This document shows, piece by piece, positions 8,461 through 17,645 of a DNA stretch of 64,000 nucleotides. Under the pieces are notes generated by a model. It saw only the letters and a program-made list of their open reading frames with translations. It had not been told where the DNA came from and did not search any database. A program made the translations under genes and the position numbers. The stretch spans positions 1-64,000 of the forward strand of contig QIAJ01000162.1 of assembly GCA_003225495.1 (NCBI GenBank), written 5' to 3'. The first letter of the stretch is position 1, and every line of letters begins with the position of its first letter. Origin of the DNA: Acidobacteriota bacterium. Lineage in GTDB: Bacteria; Acidobacteriota; Terriglobia; Terriglobales; Acidobacteriaceae.

Positions 8461-8976
8461 GTGTTTCGTTGGGCGATCGTTGTGCTGCTGATTAGCGTCG
8501 CAGTTCCCAGCCTTGCCGAGGAAGCCAGCAAGCGCGTGTACTCGGAGTCCTTTAAAAAGGGCGCTACGCGAGTAACGGAGCAAACTATCAATGTGACCCT
8601 TACTCCTGAACATTCTAAGCAGGATTTCAAGGTTCTGGACTCGCTAGGCAATGGGCGCTATATCTTGCGTTTTCTTCCAGACATTCCTGCGGGTGACACG
8701 AAGATTCTGGGATGGTTCGTGAGACTGGCGGATTTGCATCATAAGATCTATGAGAGCGTTCTTCCCACGTCGCCGGACTTGGCGCGCGACTCACAGCAGT
8801 TCTGGTGGCTGGATGCGCGGCAATATTCCAAGACTCCGCTCGTCACGGAGCGTGTTTTCAAAGTAGAGCAGTTTTACTGTGTGCTCGAAGTGAAGGACGC
8901 AAAACGTTTGTCGCCCGGGCAGCCTTACGTGAATCAAATCGATGTGACGGTAAAGTTTACGAATATCAAGCCGTAA
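8461..8976 (+). CDS. Small exported protein of unknown function in the hopanoid operon
   Basis: 171 residues, no recognised domain. The start is GTG 8461, directly behind AGGAGG (8453-8458 region); an upstream TTG at 8437 lacks this. Residues 1-20 (FRWAIVVLLISVAVPSLAEE region) are a signal peptide, so the protein is probably periplasmic. The rest is mixed alpha/beta with few cysteines. It lies 7 nt after hpnG and 5 nt before the first dehydrogenase, hence inside the operon. Function unknown. Confidence 0.75.
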   Translation: MFRWAIVVLLISVAVPSLAEEASKRVYSESFKKGATRVTEQTINVTLTPEHSKQDFKVLDSLGNGRYILRFLPDIPAGDTKILGWFVRLADLHHKIYESVLPTSPDLARDSQQFWWLDARQYSKTPLVTERVFKVEQFYCVLEVKDAKRLSPGQPYVNQIDVTVKFTNIKP

Positions 8977-8981
8977 TAAAA

Positions 8982-10109
8982 ATGCCAGAACCGCTTTCCG
9001 AATCGACGCTGCTAGCCGACGCGCAAACGATCCCATCCATTATGAAGGCTGCGGTCTACCGCGGAATGAATGACGTGCGGTTGGAGGAAGTACCGGTACC
9101 TGAGATCGGTCGCGGCGAGATTCTGGTGCGGGTGCACACTTGTGGAATTTGCGGGACAGACCTCAAGAAAATCGCGTCCGGTTCGCACTCGGCGCCCCGT
9201 ATCTTCGGGCATGAAACTTCAGGAGTCGTCGCGCGAATCGGTCAGGAGGTTCGGAAATTCAAGGCTGGTGATCGTGTCGTGGTTTTTCACCACATCCCCT
9301 GCCGCCAATGTTATTACTGCCGCAGCAAGACTTTCGCACAGTGTGAAACCTACAAGAAAGTCGGCTGCACCGCGGGATTTGAGCCCTCCGGCGGAGGGTT
9401 CGCCGAGTATGTGCGGGTAATGGATTGGATCGTCGAGAAGGGTACAGTGGCGATTCCAGACGGCGTCAGCTTCGAGCAGGCGTGTTTTGTGGAGCCGGTG
9501 AATACCTGCATGAAGGGCATCCAGACGCTGCGTCTGGAATCGGACGAAACAGTGTTGGTTATCGGACAAGGCCCGATTGGGCTAATCCTGTCGGTACTGG
9601 CCGCGAGGACCGGGGCCCTGGTGATAACTTCCGATTTGTATCCGGCGAGGCTTACAATATCTAGAGAACTCGGGCTAGAGCACACAATTAATGCGTCGCA
9701 GGCGGATACGGTTCGTACGATCCGCGAGCTGACGGACGGGCGCGGTGCAGACGCCGTGATACTGGCGGTTGCCGCAAACGCACTCATCCGGCCTGCGATG
9801 GATGCAACTCGTCCGGGAGGTCGCGTTTTGTTGTTTGCACAAACGGTCCGTGGCGAAGCGACGATTGATCCGGCTGCGGTCTGTGTGGACGAGAAGACGT
9901 TGCTGGGATCCTATAGCGCGTCTGTGGAATTGCAGGAAGAGTCGGTACGATTTGTGATGAACCGTGAAATGGACCTGGAGCAGTTGATCAGCCACCGCTT
10001 TCCGCTGAGCGAAAGCGTGGAAGCGCTTCGTCGTGCTGCCGATCCCCAACCGGACTCGATGAAAATCGTGATACAGCCGGGCAGCGCGTGGGAAGGACGT
10101 TCATTGTGA
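8982..10109 (+). CDS. Zinc-dependent MDR dehydrogenase (first of a tandem pair)
   Basis: Medium-chain alcohol/sorbitol dehydrogenase family, 375 residues. Catalytic zinc ligands C57 (in CGICGTD) and the GHE motif H77-E78 are present; structural zinc cysteines are C107, C110, C113 and C121. The NAD(P)-binding GQGPIGL motif is in the middle. Start ATG 8982 is chosen for gene order (5 nt after the upstream gene); an inner ATG at 9042 gives the conserved MKAAVYRG start and is also possible. Position between hpnG and hpnC suggests a hopanoid substrate, but that is inference. Confidence 0.88.
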   Translation: MPEPLSESTLLADAQTIPSIMKAAVYRGMNDVRLEEVPVPEIGRGEILVRVHTCGICGTDLKKIASGSHSAPRIFGHETSGVVARIGQEVRKFKAGDRVVVFHHIPCRQCYYCRSKTFAQCETYKKVGCTAGFEPSGGGFAEYVRVMDWIVEKGTVAIPDGVSFEQACFVEPVNTCMKGIQTLRLESDETVLVIGQGPIGLILSVLAARTGALVITSDLYPARLTISRELGLEHTINASQADTVRTIRELTDGRGADAVILAVAANALIRPAMDATRPGGRVLLFAQTVRGEATIDPAAVCVDEKTLLGSYSASVELQEESVRFVMNREMDLEQLISHRFPLSESVEALRRAADPQPDSMKIVIQPGSAWEGRSL

Positions 10110-11155
10110 ATGGCAAAATGACGGCCGCCGTTCTCTACGGCAAAGAGGACATCAAGATCGAACGAGTCCCCATCCCGCGCGTTGGCGATGGCGAAGTTCT
10201 GGTCAAAGTGCAAGTGGCTCTTACCTGCGGCACCGACTTGAAGGTCTACCAGCGCGGCTATCACGCGCGCATGATTATTCCACCGGCTCTTTTCGGACAC
10301 GAGTTGGCGGGTACGATTGAAGAGGTCGGGCCTGGTGTGCGGGGCTTTCAGAAGTGCATGCGGGTGGTGGCTCTGAACTCCGCGCCGTGCGGTCTGTGTT
10401 TCTACTGTTCGAAGCATCAAGGGAATCTTTGCGAGGATCTACTCTTCAATAACGGAGCCTATGCCGAGTATATCCGCATACCGAAACGAATCGTCGAAAC
10501 CAACATGCTGGTGGTTCCTGCTCAGGTAAGTTTCGAAGATGCCGCCATGACCGAACCACTGGCCTGTGTGCTTCGGGGACTGCATGAAACTGGCGTCGAG
10601 ATCGGTGACACCGTCACCGTGATTGGTGGCGGCCCGATCGGGCTGATGTTCGTGCAAGTGGCCAAGGCCATCGGCTGTAATGTGATCGCAGTGGTGAAGC
10701 GTGATTCGCAGGTTTCACTAGCGAGGCGTAAAGGTGCGCACGAAGTGGTACAGGTCGGGCAAGTCGCCGATGCTGTGGAAGCAGTGCGGGCGCTCACGGC
10801 GGAAAAGCGCGGCTCGGATGTAGTCATCGAAGCGGTCGGGCGTCCTGAAGCATGGGAGTGGGCGGTACAGATGGTGCGCAAGGGTGGTACGGTCAACTTT
10901 TTTGGCGGTTGCGCTGCGGGAAGCAAAGTGCAACTCGATACCAACCGCCTGCACTATTCGGAAATTACGCTCAAGGCGACGTTCCACCATACTCCGGAGA
11001 CGGTTCGTCGCGCGTTCGGGCTGATCACGGAGAGAAAAGTGCGGGGCACGGACTACATCACGGGTGAGGCTCCGCTCTCGCGGTTGCATGACGTGCTGCG
11101 GCACATGCTGAACCGCAACGGCGATATCAAGACTGCCATCATTCCCGGACATTAG
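10106..11155 (+). CDS. Zinc-dependent MDR dehydrogenase (second of a tandem pair)
   Basis: Paralogue of the preceding gene, 349 residues from GTG 10106, which overlaps the upstream stop as GTGA; ATG 10118 is an alternative start. Zinc ligands: C41 (TCGTD), H65-E66 (GHE), structural C95, C98, C101 and C109. Cofactor motif GGGPIGL is intact. The two dehydrogenases are translationally coupled and may form a hetero-oligomer or work in sequence. Substrate unknown; the hopanoid side chain is a reasonable candidate. Confidence 0.88.
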   Translation: MNGKMTAAVLYGKEDIKIERVPIPRVGDGEVLVKVQVALTCGTDLKVYQRGYHARMIIPPALFGHELAGTIEEVGPGVRGFQKCMRVVALNSAPCGLCFYCSKHQGNLCEDLLFNNGAYAEYIRIPKRIVETNMLVVPAQVSFEDAAMTEPLACVLRGLHETGVEIGDTVTVIGGGPIGLMFVQVAKAIGCNVIAVVKRDSQVSLARRKGAHEVVQVGQVADAVEAVRALTAEKRGSDVVIEAVGRPEAWEWAVQMVRKGGTVNFFGGCAAGSKVQLDTNRLHYSEITLKATFHHTPETVRRAFGLITERKVRGTDYITGEAPLSRLHDVLRHMLNRNGDIKTAIIPGH

Positions 11156-11207
11156 GATGCCGCGTGCGGGCGTCCATGTTCTCTGCGGTAAAAGAGATTA
11201 ATTTCTA

Positions 11208-12143
11208 ATGAGCAGCACCGCCCATCTCGCGACGGTTCCGGTTTCCACAGGGTGGAGCGCGCTCCCTCCGGAATATGCAATTCCGGCGGCGGCGCCTTCC
11301 CTGGAAGCAGCGCGTGAATATTGCCGACGGCTGGCCCGCAGTCACTACGAAAATTTCTCGGTGGCGAGCTGGTTCCTGCCCACGCGCCTGCGGCAGCATT
11401 TCTTCAATCTCTATGCCTATTGCCGGATTTCGGACGATCTGGGCGACGAAGTCGGCGATAGAGCGGCTGCTTTGCAGTTGCTGGACGAGTGGGAAGGCGA
11501 ATTGAACGCCTGCTACGACGGGAAGCCGCGGCATCCAGTGTTTGTGGCGTTGGCCGAAACGGTGCGGGTGTTCGAGATTCCGAAGCAGGAATTTGCAGAT
11601 CTGCTCACGGCCTTCCGTCAGGATCAGACTGTCACACGCTATGAATCGTTGGGTGACCTGCTGGGATATTGCAGGAACTCCGCGAATCCGGTCGGCCATC
11701 TGGTGCTGTATCTGTGTGGATACAAGGATGACGAGCGGCAACTTCTTTCCGACTACACCTGTACGGCGTTGCAGTTGGCAAATTTCTGGCAGGACGTTAC
11801 CGCGGACTATGCCAAGGGCCGCATCTATCTTCCCCTCGAGGACCTGCGTCGATTCGGCGTTAGCGAAGAGGAAATTCGGGACGACCGGAACACTTCAGCT
11901 TTTCGCGAAATGATGCGGTTTGAGGTTGCGCGCGCGCGGGAATGGTTCGCACAGGGGCTTCCACTGGTACTGAAAGTAAGCCCGGAGCTGGCGGTTGATA
12001 TTGAATTATTCAGTCGCGGCGGTTTGGAAATACTGAATGCCATCGAGCGCCAGGACTATGCGGTGTTGGGGCGGCGTCCTGCAATCTCGAAGTTTCGTAA
12101 ACTAGCGCTGGTCGCTCGCGCCGCTCTGGGGAAGCTGGTATGA
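11208..12143 (+). CDS. hpnC: Squalene synthase-like protein HpnC (hydroxysqualene synthase)
   Basis: Trans-isoprenyl diphosphate synthase fold, 311 residues. HpnC converts presqualene diphosphate to hydroxysqualene in the three-enzyme HpnCDE route. The two aspartate-rich motifs read YCRISDDLGDE and WQDVTADYAKGRIYLP. The start is ATG 11208; the gap of 52 nt after the dehydrogenase is the largest break within this part of the operon. It overlaps hpnD by 4 nt. Confidence 0.93.
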   Translation: MSSTAHLATVPVSTGWSALPPEYAIPAAAPSLEAAREYCRRLARSHYENFSVASWFLPTRLRQHFFNLYAYCRISDDLGDEVGDRAAALQLLDEWEGELNACYDGKPRHPVFVALAETVRVFEIPKQEFADLLTAFRQDQTVTRYESLGDLLGYCRNSANPVGHLVLYLCGYKDDERQLLSDYTCTALQLANFWQDVTADYAKGRIYLPLEDLRRFGVSEEEIRDDRNTSAFREMMRFEVARAREWFAQGLPLVLKVSPELAVDIELFSRGGLEILNAIERQDYAVLGRRPAISKFRKLALVARAALGKLV

Positions 12144-13075
12144 GTGCCGCAGTGGGAAATGCGCCTGTGCAATTTTCGCCGACTTCGTCTCAACTCGACG
12201 TGGCCTATTCGGTGTGCCGGCACATCGCGCGTTCGGCTGCCCGTAATTTCTACTACGGATTTGCGATCCTGCCTCGTCCTAAACGCAATTCGCTTAGCGC
12301 GGTGTATGCGTTCATGCGGCGCTGCGATGACATTGCCGACGATAACAGCCTAAGTTTTCAGGAACGGCGCAATAAGCTCGCGGAGTGGCTTGATACGGTG
12401 CATCGCGCGCTCGCAGGCTACCCGATCGACGATGCATTGCTCTTGGCGCTGGCTGACACGCAGCGCCGCTACCATATTCCGATCGGTTTGCTCGACCAGT
12501 TGGCATACGGCACGGCGGCGGACGTGGAACAAGATCCCAGCGCGCCCGAGCCGATGGGCGTTCTTGTTCCGCGTTATCGAACATTCGACGAACTCCGGCA
12601 ATATTGCTATGGCGTGGCTTCGGTGGTTGGACTGGTTTGTATCAAAATCTTTGGGTATCGCGATCCCGCGGCCGAGCCGCTTGCTGAACATTGTGGGCTG
12701 GCTTTCCAGCTGACGAACATTATTCGCGACGTGAAAGAAGACGTCGCCATGGGCCGCGTCTATTTTCCGGAAGAGGATCTGGTTGAGTTCGGTCTTTCAC
12801 CCACCGACTTCACCGCCCTCAACCCGGGTCGTCTGGCTCCAATGCTGGCTAAGCAGGCGGAGCGGGCGCGTGAGGGGTACCGCGCCGGCGAAGAACTGAT
12901 TCCATTGGTCAATGAAGATAGCCAGCCTGCTCTCTGGGTGCTGATCACGATCTATCGGCGGCTGCTCGAGAAGATGGCGGCTCGCCAATTTGACGTCTTC
13001 AGCGAGCGGGTCGGTGTCAGCGTCCGCGAAAAGCTCACGATCCTTGGCAAAGGATACGTGAAGCGTCTGTTGTGA
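12140..13075 (+). CDS. hpnD: Presqualene diphosphate synthase HpnD
   Basis: Head-to-head condensing enzyme joining two farnesyl diphosphates to presqualene diphosphate, 311 residues. Aspartate motifs MRRCDDIADD and NIIRDVKEDVAMGRVYFP are intact. ATG 12140 overlaps the hpnC stop as ATGA, and its own TGA overlaps the hpnE start, so hpnC, hpnD and hpnE are coupled. Confidence 0.95.
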   Translation: MSAAVGNAPVQFSPTSSQLDVAYSVCRHIARSAARNFYYGFAILPRPKRNSLSAVYAFMRRCDDIADDNSLSFQERRNKLAEWLDTVHRALAGYPIDDALLLALADTQRRYHIPIGLLDQLAYGTAADVEQDPSAPEPMGVLVPRYRTFDELRQYCYGVASVVGLVCIKIFGYRDPAAEPLAEHCGLAFQLTNIIRDVKEDVAMGRVYFPEEDLVEFGLSPTDFTALNPGRLAPMLAKQAERAREGYRAGEELIPLVNEDSQPALWVLITIYRRLLEKMAARQFDVFSERVGVSVREKLTILGKGYVKRLL

Positions 13076-14431
13076 TGACATCTCGCCCGATACCAAGTTC
13101 CACGGTGGCCATTGCCGGAGGCGGCTTGGCTGGGTTGGCCGCCGGATGCGCACTTTCGAGCGCTGGATTCCGAGTTACCTTATTTGAACGGCGTCCATTC
13201 CTGGGCGGACGAGCATCTTCCTATCAGCATCCTGGGACCGGCGAGGTTGTCGACAATTGCCAGCACGTGCTTCTCGGATGCTGCACGAACCTGATTGATT
13301 TCTATCGCCGCACCGGAGTCGAAAATAAGATCCGCTGGTACGACAGCCTGACGTTTCTCGAACCGGGAGGCCGCGAGTCGGTGATTAAGCCGTCAGGGCT
13401 GCCGGCGCCTTTGCATGCCATGCCAAGCTTCCTTGGCGCCCGCTGCCTGGGACTCGCAGATAAGCTTTCGATCGGGCGCGTGATGGCAGCGCTCGCGCCA
13501 GCTGCTCCCGCCGAGAGTGGAGAGACATTTCTCGCCTGGCTCAAGCGGCATGGTCAGACCGAGAGGGCGATCGAGCGTTTCTGGAAAACGATTCTCGTCA
13601 GCGCGCTCAATGAAGACCTCGACCAGGTTTCTGTGCCATATGCGGCACAGGTAATTCGGGAATCGTTCTTGAAGTCTGCTGACGCCGGCCGCATGGGCGT
13701 GCCGACAGTTCCGCTCACTGACCTGTACAACGCTGCCGGAGATCTGATTCGAAGCTGCGGCGGGGACGTGCAGTTTCGTGCGGGAATGGAAACGTTTCGC
13801 AACGAGGCATCAGACGTTACGTTAGTGGTCAACGGACAGGAGCAAAAGTTCGATTATCTGGTGCTCGCTGTGCCGTTCGACGTGCTCGCGAAAGTCCTTC
13901 CGGATTCACCAGCCGCCTCGACGCTGGCGGAAAAAGTGGGCCATCTTACTACCTCGCCAATTACCGGCATTCACCTGTGGTTCGACCGGATCATCAGCGA
14001 TCTGGATCACGCCGTGCTTCTTGACCGGACGATTCAGTGGATGTTCCACAAATCGCGCCTGGTTGAGTCTAGAGAAGCTCAGGGGAATGGAAAAGGCAGT
14101 TACATTGAGGTGGTGGTAAGCAGTTCGATTTTTTCCTGCTGCCCGCGAAGCGAAACTTTTGAAGTCCACCGTGATCAAGGAAGTGCATGCGACCTACTCG
14201 CCCCGTCCAGAAGTGGATCAATACCGGCCACGGCCGGAGACAGCGTGGTCGCGGGTATTTCTGGCGGGAGATTTTGTTTTCACGGGATGGCCCGCGACGA
14301 TGGAGGGCGCCGTGCGCAGCGGTTATCTGGCGGCAGAGTCTCTTGCGCGTGCCGCAGGCACTAGCGATGCGAAGTTCCTTGTGCCAAATCTTCCGGGTAG
14401 CGGGCTGATGCGCATTTTTGGAGAATCCTGA
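13075..14431 (+). pseudogene. hpnE: Hydroxysqualene dehydroxylase HpnE, disrupted by a deletion with frameshift
   Basis: FAD-dependent amine-oxidase-fold protein that reduces hydroxysqualene to squalene. The N-terminal FAD motif AGGGLAGLAAGCALSSAG and the conserved middle are in one frame up to YIEVVVSS (about 14125). There the frame changes: the family C-terminus (FFPAAREAKLLKS, VHATYSPRPEVDQYRP, VFLAGD, GWPATMEGAVRSGYLAAE) continues in the +1 frame from about 14129 to a stop at 14431. About 20 residues normally found between these blocks are missing as well, so the lesion is a deletion of a length not divisible by three rather than a one-base error. Read straight through, the product ends at 14364 with an unrelated tail and lacks part of the FAD site. 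Confidence 0.8.
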
Positions 14432-14576
14432 TTCTTTTATCTCGGCGGCAATCCCGAAAACCCAGGATCTCTATCGACAAGTCTACTCAATCGCTTCAGT
14501 TACTCCGGTTCCAAATATTCAGCACTGCCTGGCCATTCTAAAGTCGTCTACTCCGGCATACGATCTCTCTACGTAG

Positions 14577-15128
14577 ATGGAAGATCCCAATCCAGAAGAG
14601 TCATTGTTGTACAAGCCCGAGCGCCGCCGCAGTCCGCGCTTCAGCTCTGCCGGGTTGGCAAAGATCATTTGCTTGCCCTCCGAAGGCGTTGAGCTGGCGG
14701 GCAGGCTTCGTGATCTGAGCTTGAATGGGTGCGGCATTGAAACCGATTCTCCGCTCGAATGCGGTGTCCGAACCGAGATTCTGGTTCAGGCCAGTGCGGC
14801 GTCGTTTCGGGCCATCGGCGAGGTGAAGGCGGTACGCGTACCCGGCGGGATCGGACTGGAGTTTCTTCATCTCAGCTGTCGGGGTCGAGACATGCTGGCG
14901 GAATTGCTTCGCGAACTGGCCAGAAAGCATGCCATAGCAAGCACTCTGCGAGCGTCACGTCAGGAACCGGAGCAGTGGGATGTAGCGCGGTCCAAGCTTC
15001 TGAGAGCCAGCCTTCCCGTGTTCGGAAGAATCATGGCTTCGCAAGCGAAAGACAGCGCACCACTGGATGATACTGGATTAATACGCGAGGAAGAGTTGAG
15101 TGTGGTGCCGATAGATTTGTTCTTCTAG
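14577..15128 (+). CDS. PilZ-domain protein
   Basis: 183 residues. The cyclic-di-GMP binding signature is visible: RxxxR as R17-S-P-x-R21 in ERRRSPRF and DLSLNGCGIE about 30 residues later. The PilZ barrel covers residues about 15-115; the C-terminal 60 residues have no recognised domain. It probably binds c-di-GMP and acts through an unknown partner. It lies 145 nt behind hpnE on the same strand and may be a separate unit. Confidence 0.85.
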   Translation: MEDPNPEESLLYKPERRRSPRFSSAGLAKIICLPSEGVELAGRLRDLSLNGCGIETDSPLECGVRTEILVQASAASFRAIGEVKAVRVPGGIGLEFLHLSCRGRDMLAELLRELARKHAIASTLRASRQEPEQWDVARSKLLRASLPVFGRIMASQAKDSAPLDDTGLIREEELSVVPIDLFF

Positions 15129-15154
15129 AGCGGACGGACCTGGCGAGAGCTTTT

Positions 15155-15535
15155 TTAGATTGCCATCAGCGCAACGCCGCCCGCGACTAAAAGGGCTGCC
15201 AGTAGCCTGCGCCGGCCCACTCTTTCATGCAGGAAAAGACGTGCGGCAAATGCGTTCGCGACGAAGGTGAGCGAGGCGGACGCTGGCACCACCAGGCTGA
15301 GGTCTCCCCAGGATAGGGCGAACAGCAGGCTGTAGAAGGCTACTCCCATCGCAATCAGCCCGAGGAAAAATGTTGGCGTCGAGAGGACGCGGCCGATCAC
15401 TTTCCAGAAGCCGTGCCGTTTCCAGAGTTCGCTTACATCCCCCACTTGCTTCATCGCGTGAGAGAGCAGGATGTCTCCGGTGGTCGAGGAAATAACGATC
15501 AAAGCGATCGCAGCCCAGGTATAGGCCTCCTTCAC
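15155..15535 (-). CDS. Half-size EamA/DMT membrane protein (second of a pair)
   Basis: 126 residues with four predicted membrane helices, as in the SMR and EamA half-transporters. Motifs such as ALSWGDLSLVVPASASLTFVANAFAARLFLHERV match the EamA repeat. Its ATG overlaps the stop of the upstream EamA gene by 4 nt, so the two halves are made together and probably form a heterodimer. Position next to hpnJ suggests transport of a lipid or lipid-linked head group, comparable to ArnE/ArnF; that is inference. Confidence 0.8.
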   Translation of the reverse strand: MKEAYTWAAIALIVISSTTGDILLSHAMKQVGDVSELWKRHGFWKVIGRVLSTPTFFLGLIAMGVAFYSLLFALSWGDLSLVVPASASLTFVANAFAARLFLHERVGRRRLLAALLVAGGVALMAI

Positions 15536-15957
15536 AACCGGACCTCAGAGTGGGAGGTGACATCGTCGGGCAGCTTGTGAGAGTGAGTGAGAGATGGTCC
15601 GGCCGCGACGAAGCCTACTCCTGCGGTGATCAGTGCGATACCTATCCAGCGCGCCGGAGAGACGGCTTCGTGGAATCCGAAGCGTGCGGCCAGGGCAACC
15701 AGCACATACCCGAGCGAACTGGCCGGCAGCACATAGGTGAGATCAGCCCAGGAAAGAGCAGACATGTAGGAAGCGAAAAAAGCCAGCAGAAGCAAAATTC
15801 CGCAGGCTACCCAGGGATTGAGGATCGCGAGAATCAGGCTGGAAAGATTGTTCAGCGAAATGCTGCCGAGGTCTCTCATCCCTCGCGCCAGAAGGGAATC
15901 GCCCGCGGCACTGAAGATGGCGACTCCAGCCAAGACGAGGTATTTTCGGAAGGTCAC
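15532..15957 (-). CDS. Half-size EamA/DMT membrane protein (first of a pair)
   Basis: 141 residues, four membrane helices and a hydrophilic 20-residue tail. The segment SALSWADLTYVLPASSLGYVLVALAARFGFHEAV is the counterpart of that in the downstream gene, so the two are paralogues. It starts at ATG 15957, 15 nt behind the stop of hpnJ, and the three genes form one operon. Confidence 0.8.
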   Translation of the reverse strand: MTFRKYLVLAGVAIFSAAGDSLLARGMRDLGSISLNNLSSLILAILNPWVACGILLLLAFFASYMSALSWADLTYVLPASSLGYVLVALAARFGFHEAVSPARWIGIALITAGVGFVAAGPSLTHSHKLPDDVTSHSEVRL

Positions 15958-15972
15958 TCCGACTCCGCGGCC

Positions 15973-17445
15973 CTAGGCCTTGGCCGGCTCAACCGCCGCA
16001 GATTCTTCCTTGCGATTGTCCTTGACCCACTTGTGACGTTGCGCGCGCAATTTCAGGAACGACCGCGCTTCTTTGTACAGGCGCTTGCGCTCGGAGTTGT
16101 TGAAGACCGCTTTGCGAAGAATCCGATAGGCCGCTTTGGGACGGAAATAGTATTCGTCGTAGAACTTGTGGACCGCTTCCATTACTTCGGCGCCGGGCAG
16201 ACCAGGGTACTCGACCTGCACCATCTGATGGCCGGCGTCGTCGACCATTTTACTTTCCTGCGTCATGAAGCCGTTCTTCATGGCGAAGTCGTGCAGTTCG
16301 GTTCCGGGATAGGCGTGGGCCACGGAAACCTGAATTGTCTCAACGTCGAGTTCCTTCGCAAACTTGATGGTGTTCTTGATGGTCTCGCGGGTTTCTCCGG
16401 GCAAGCCGAGAATGAAATCGCCGTGGATGACCAGTCCAAGTTTGTGACAGTCCTTGGTGAACTGGCGGGCTCGTTCGACGGTTGCGCCCTTCTTGATGTT
16501 TTTCAGGATCTGCGGATCACCGGACTCAAAGCCGACGATCAGGAGGCGGCATCCGGCATCCTTCATGGCTTTGAGAGTGTCGTAATCGGTAGTCACGCGC
16601 GACGTGCAGGACCAGGTCAGACCGAGTGGTTTCAGCTTTCCGCACAGTTCGATGGTGCGTGCCTTCTGGATGTTAAAAGTGTCGTCATCGAAGAAAAATT
16701 CCTTCACGTAAGGCCAGTATTCTTTCGCCTTGGCCATCTCGCGAGCCACGTCGTCGGTGGAACGCTTGCGCCAAGGATGTCCCATGAGCGTTTGGGGCCA
16801 CAGACAGAAGGTGCACTGGGCTGGGCAACCGCGGGTGGTGTACAGGGCGACGAAGGGGTGCAACAGGAACGGCACGTTGTAGCGGCGAACGTCGAGGTCG
16901 CGGCGATAGACATCGGTGACGTGGGGCAGAGCGTCGAGATTCTCGATCTGCGGACGATCGGCATTGTGTACGATGCTGCCGTTCTTGCGGTAGGACAGGC
17001 CAAGGATTTCTTCCAGCGGCTTGCCGTTCGCATACTCGACGATGGTGTGATCGAATTCCTTACGGCACACTACGTCGATGACGTTGTGCTCCTGAAGGGA
17101 CTTTTCGGGAAGAACGCTGACGTGAGGTCCCACGAAGGCCACTTTGATATGGGGGTTGGCGTCTTTGATCGCTTCCGCCAGGCGGATGTCGCCCGGGAAT
17201 CCGGGGGTGCTGGTGAATAGAACCAGCAACTCGTAGTCTTTGCAGGTGCGGATGGTCTCTTCCGCGGTTATGTGGTGAGGAGGAGCATCCAGCAAGCGTG
17301 CGCCTTCCAACATACCCGTGGGATAAGCGAGCCAGACCGGGTACCAGTACGACTCGATCTCGCGCGTGGCCGGCCAGCGCGAACCCGCGCCTCCATCGAA
17401 GTTTTCAAACGAAGGCGGATTCAGAAACAGTGTCTTTAGAGGCAT
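15973..17445 (-). CDS. hpnJ: Hopanoid B12-binding radical SAM protein HpnJ
   Basis: 490 residues. An N-terminal cobalamin-binding-like domain (about residues 1-170) is followed by a radical SAM domain whose cluster cysteines are C207, C211 and C214 (RGCPAQCTFC). In studied bacteria HpnJ contracts the glucosamine ring of bacteriohopanetetrol glucosamine to give the cyclitol ether. The segment CLWPQTLMGHPWRKRS and the overall length agree with HpnJ. The usual partners HpnI and HpnK are not in the window. Confidence 0.88.
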   Translation of the reverse strand: MPLKTLFLNPPSFENFDGGAGSRWPATREIESYWYPVWLAYPTGMLEGARLLDAPPHHITAEETIRTCKDYELLVLFTSTPGFPGDIRLAEAIKDANPHIKVAFVGPHVSVLPEKSLQEHNVIDVVCRKEFDHTIVEYANGKPLEEILGLSYRKNGSIVHNADRPQIENLDALPHVTDVYRRDLDVRRYNVPFLLHPFVALYTTRGCPAQCTFCLWPQTLMGHPWRKRSTDDVAREMAKAKEYWPYVKEFFFDDDTFNIQKARTIELCGKLKPLGLTWSCTSRVTTDYDTLKAMKDAGCRLLIVGFESGDPQILKNIKKGATVERARQFTKDCHKLGLVIHGDFILGLPGETRETIKNTIKFAKELDVETIQVSVAHAYPGTELHDFAMKNGFMTQESKMVDDAGHQMVQVEYPGLPGAEVMEAVHKFYDEYYFRPKAAYRILRKAVFNNSERKRLYKEARSFLKLRAQRHKWVKDNRKEESAAVEPAKA

Positions 17446-17645
17446 AGGGATGAATGTCTTAATTCTACCATTCCGAGCCGCGGAATCCGGCGTGGGAGGC
17501 TACCCATTCAGATACGTCCGGATTCTGCCCGAAACGGCGGAAATCATTAAGCCAGCATGCCTTAGCAGGGGTCAAAGAACAAAGGATCGGCGTCGAACGT
17601 CGTTCCGGAGCATTAAGGTGCGAGAAATCTGCGTCGGCGGGCGGG

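Noticed and set aside
15550-17220. 556-codon open frame on the plus strand
   Set aside because: It is antisense to hpnJ and the EamA gene, both with clear family motifs; its translation has no recognisable domain.
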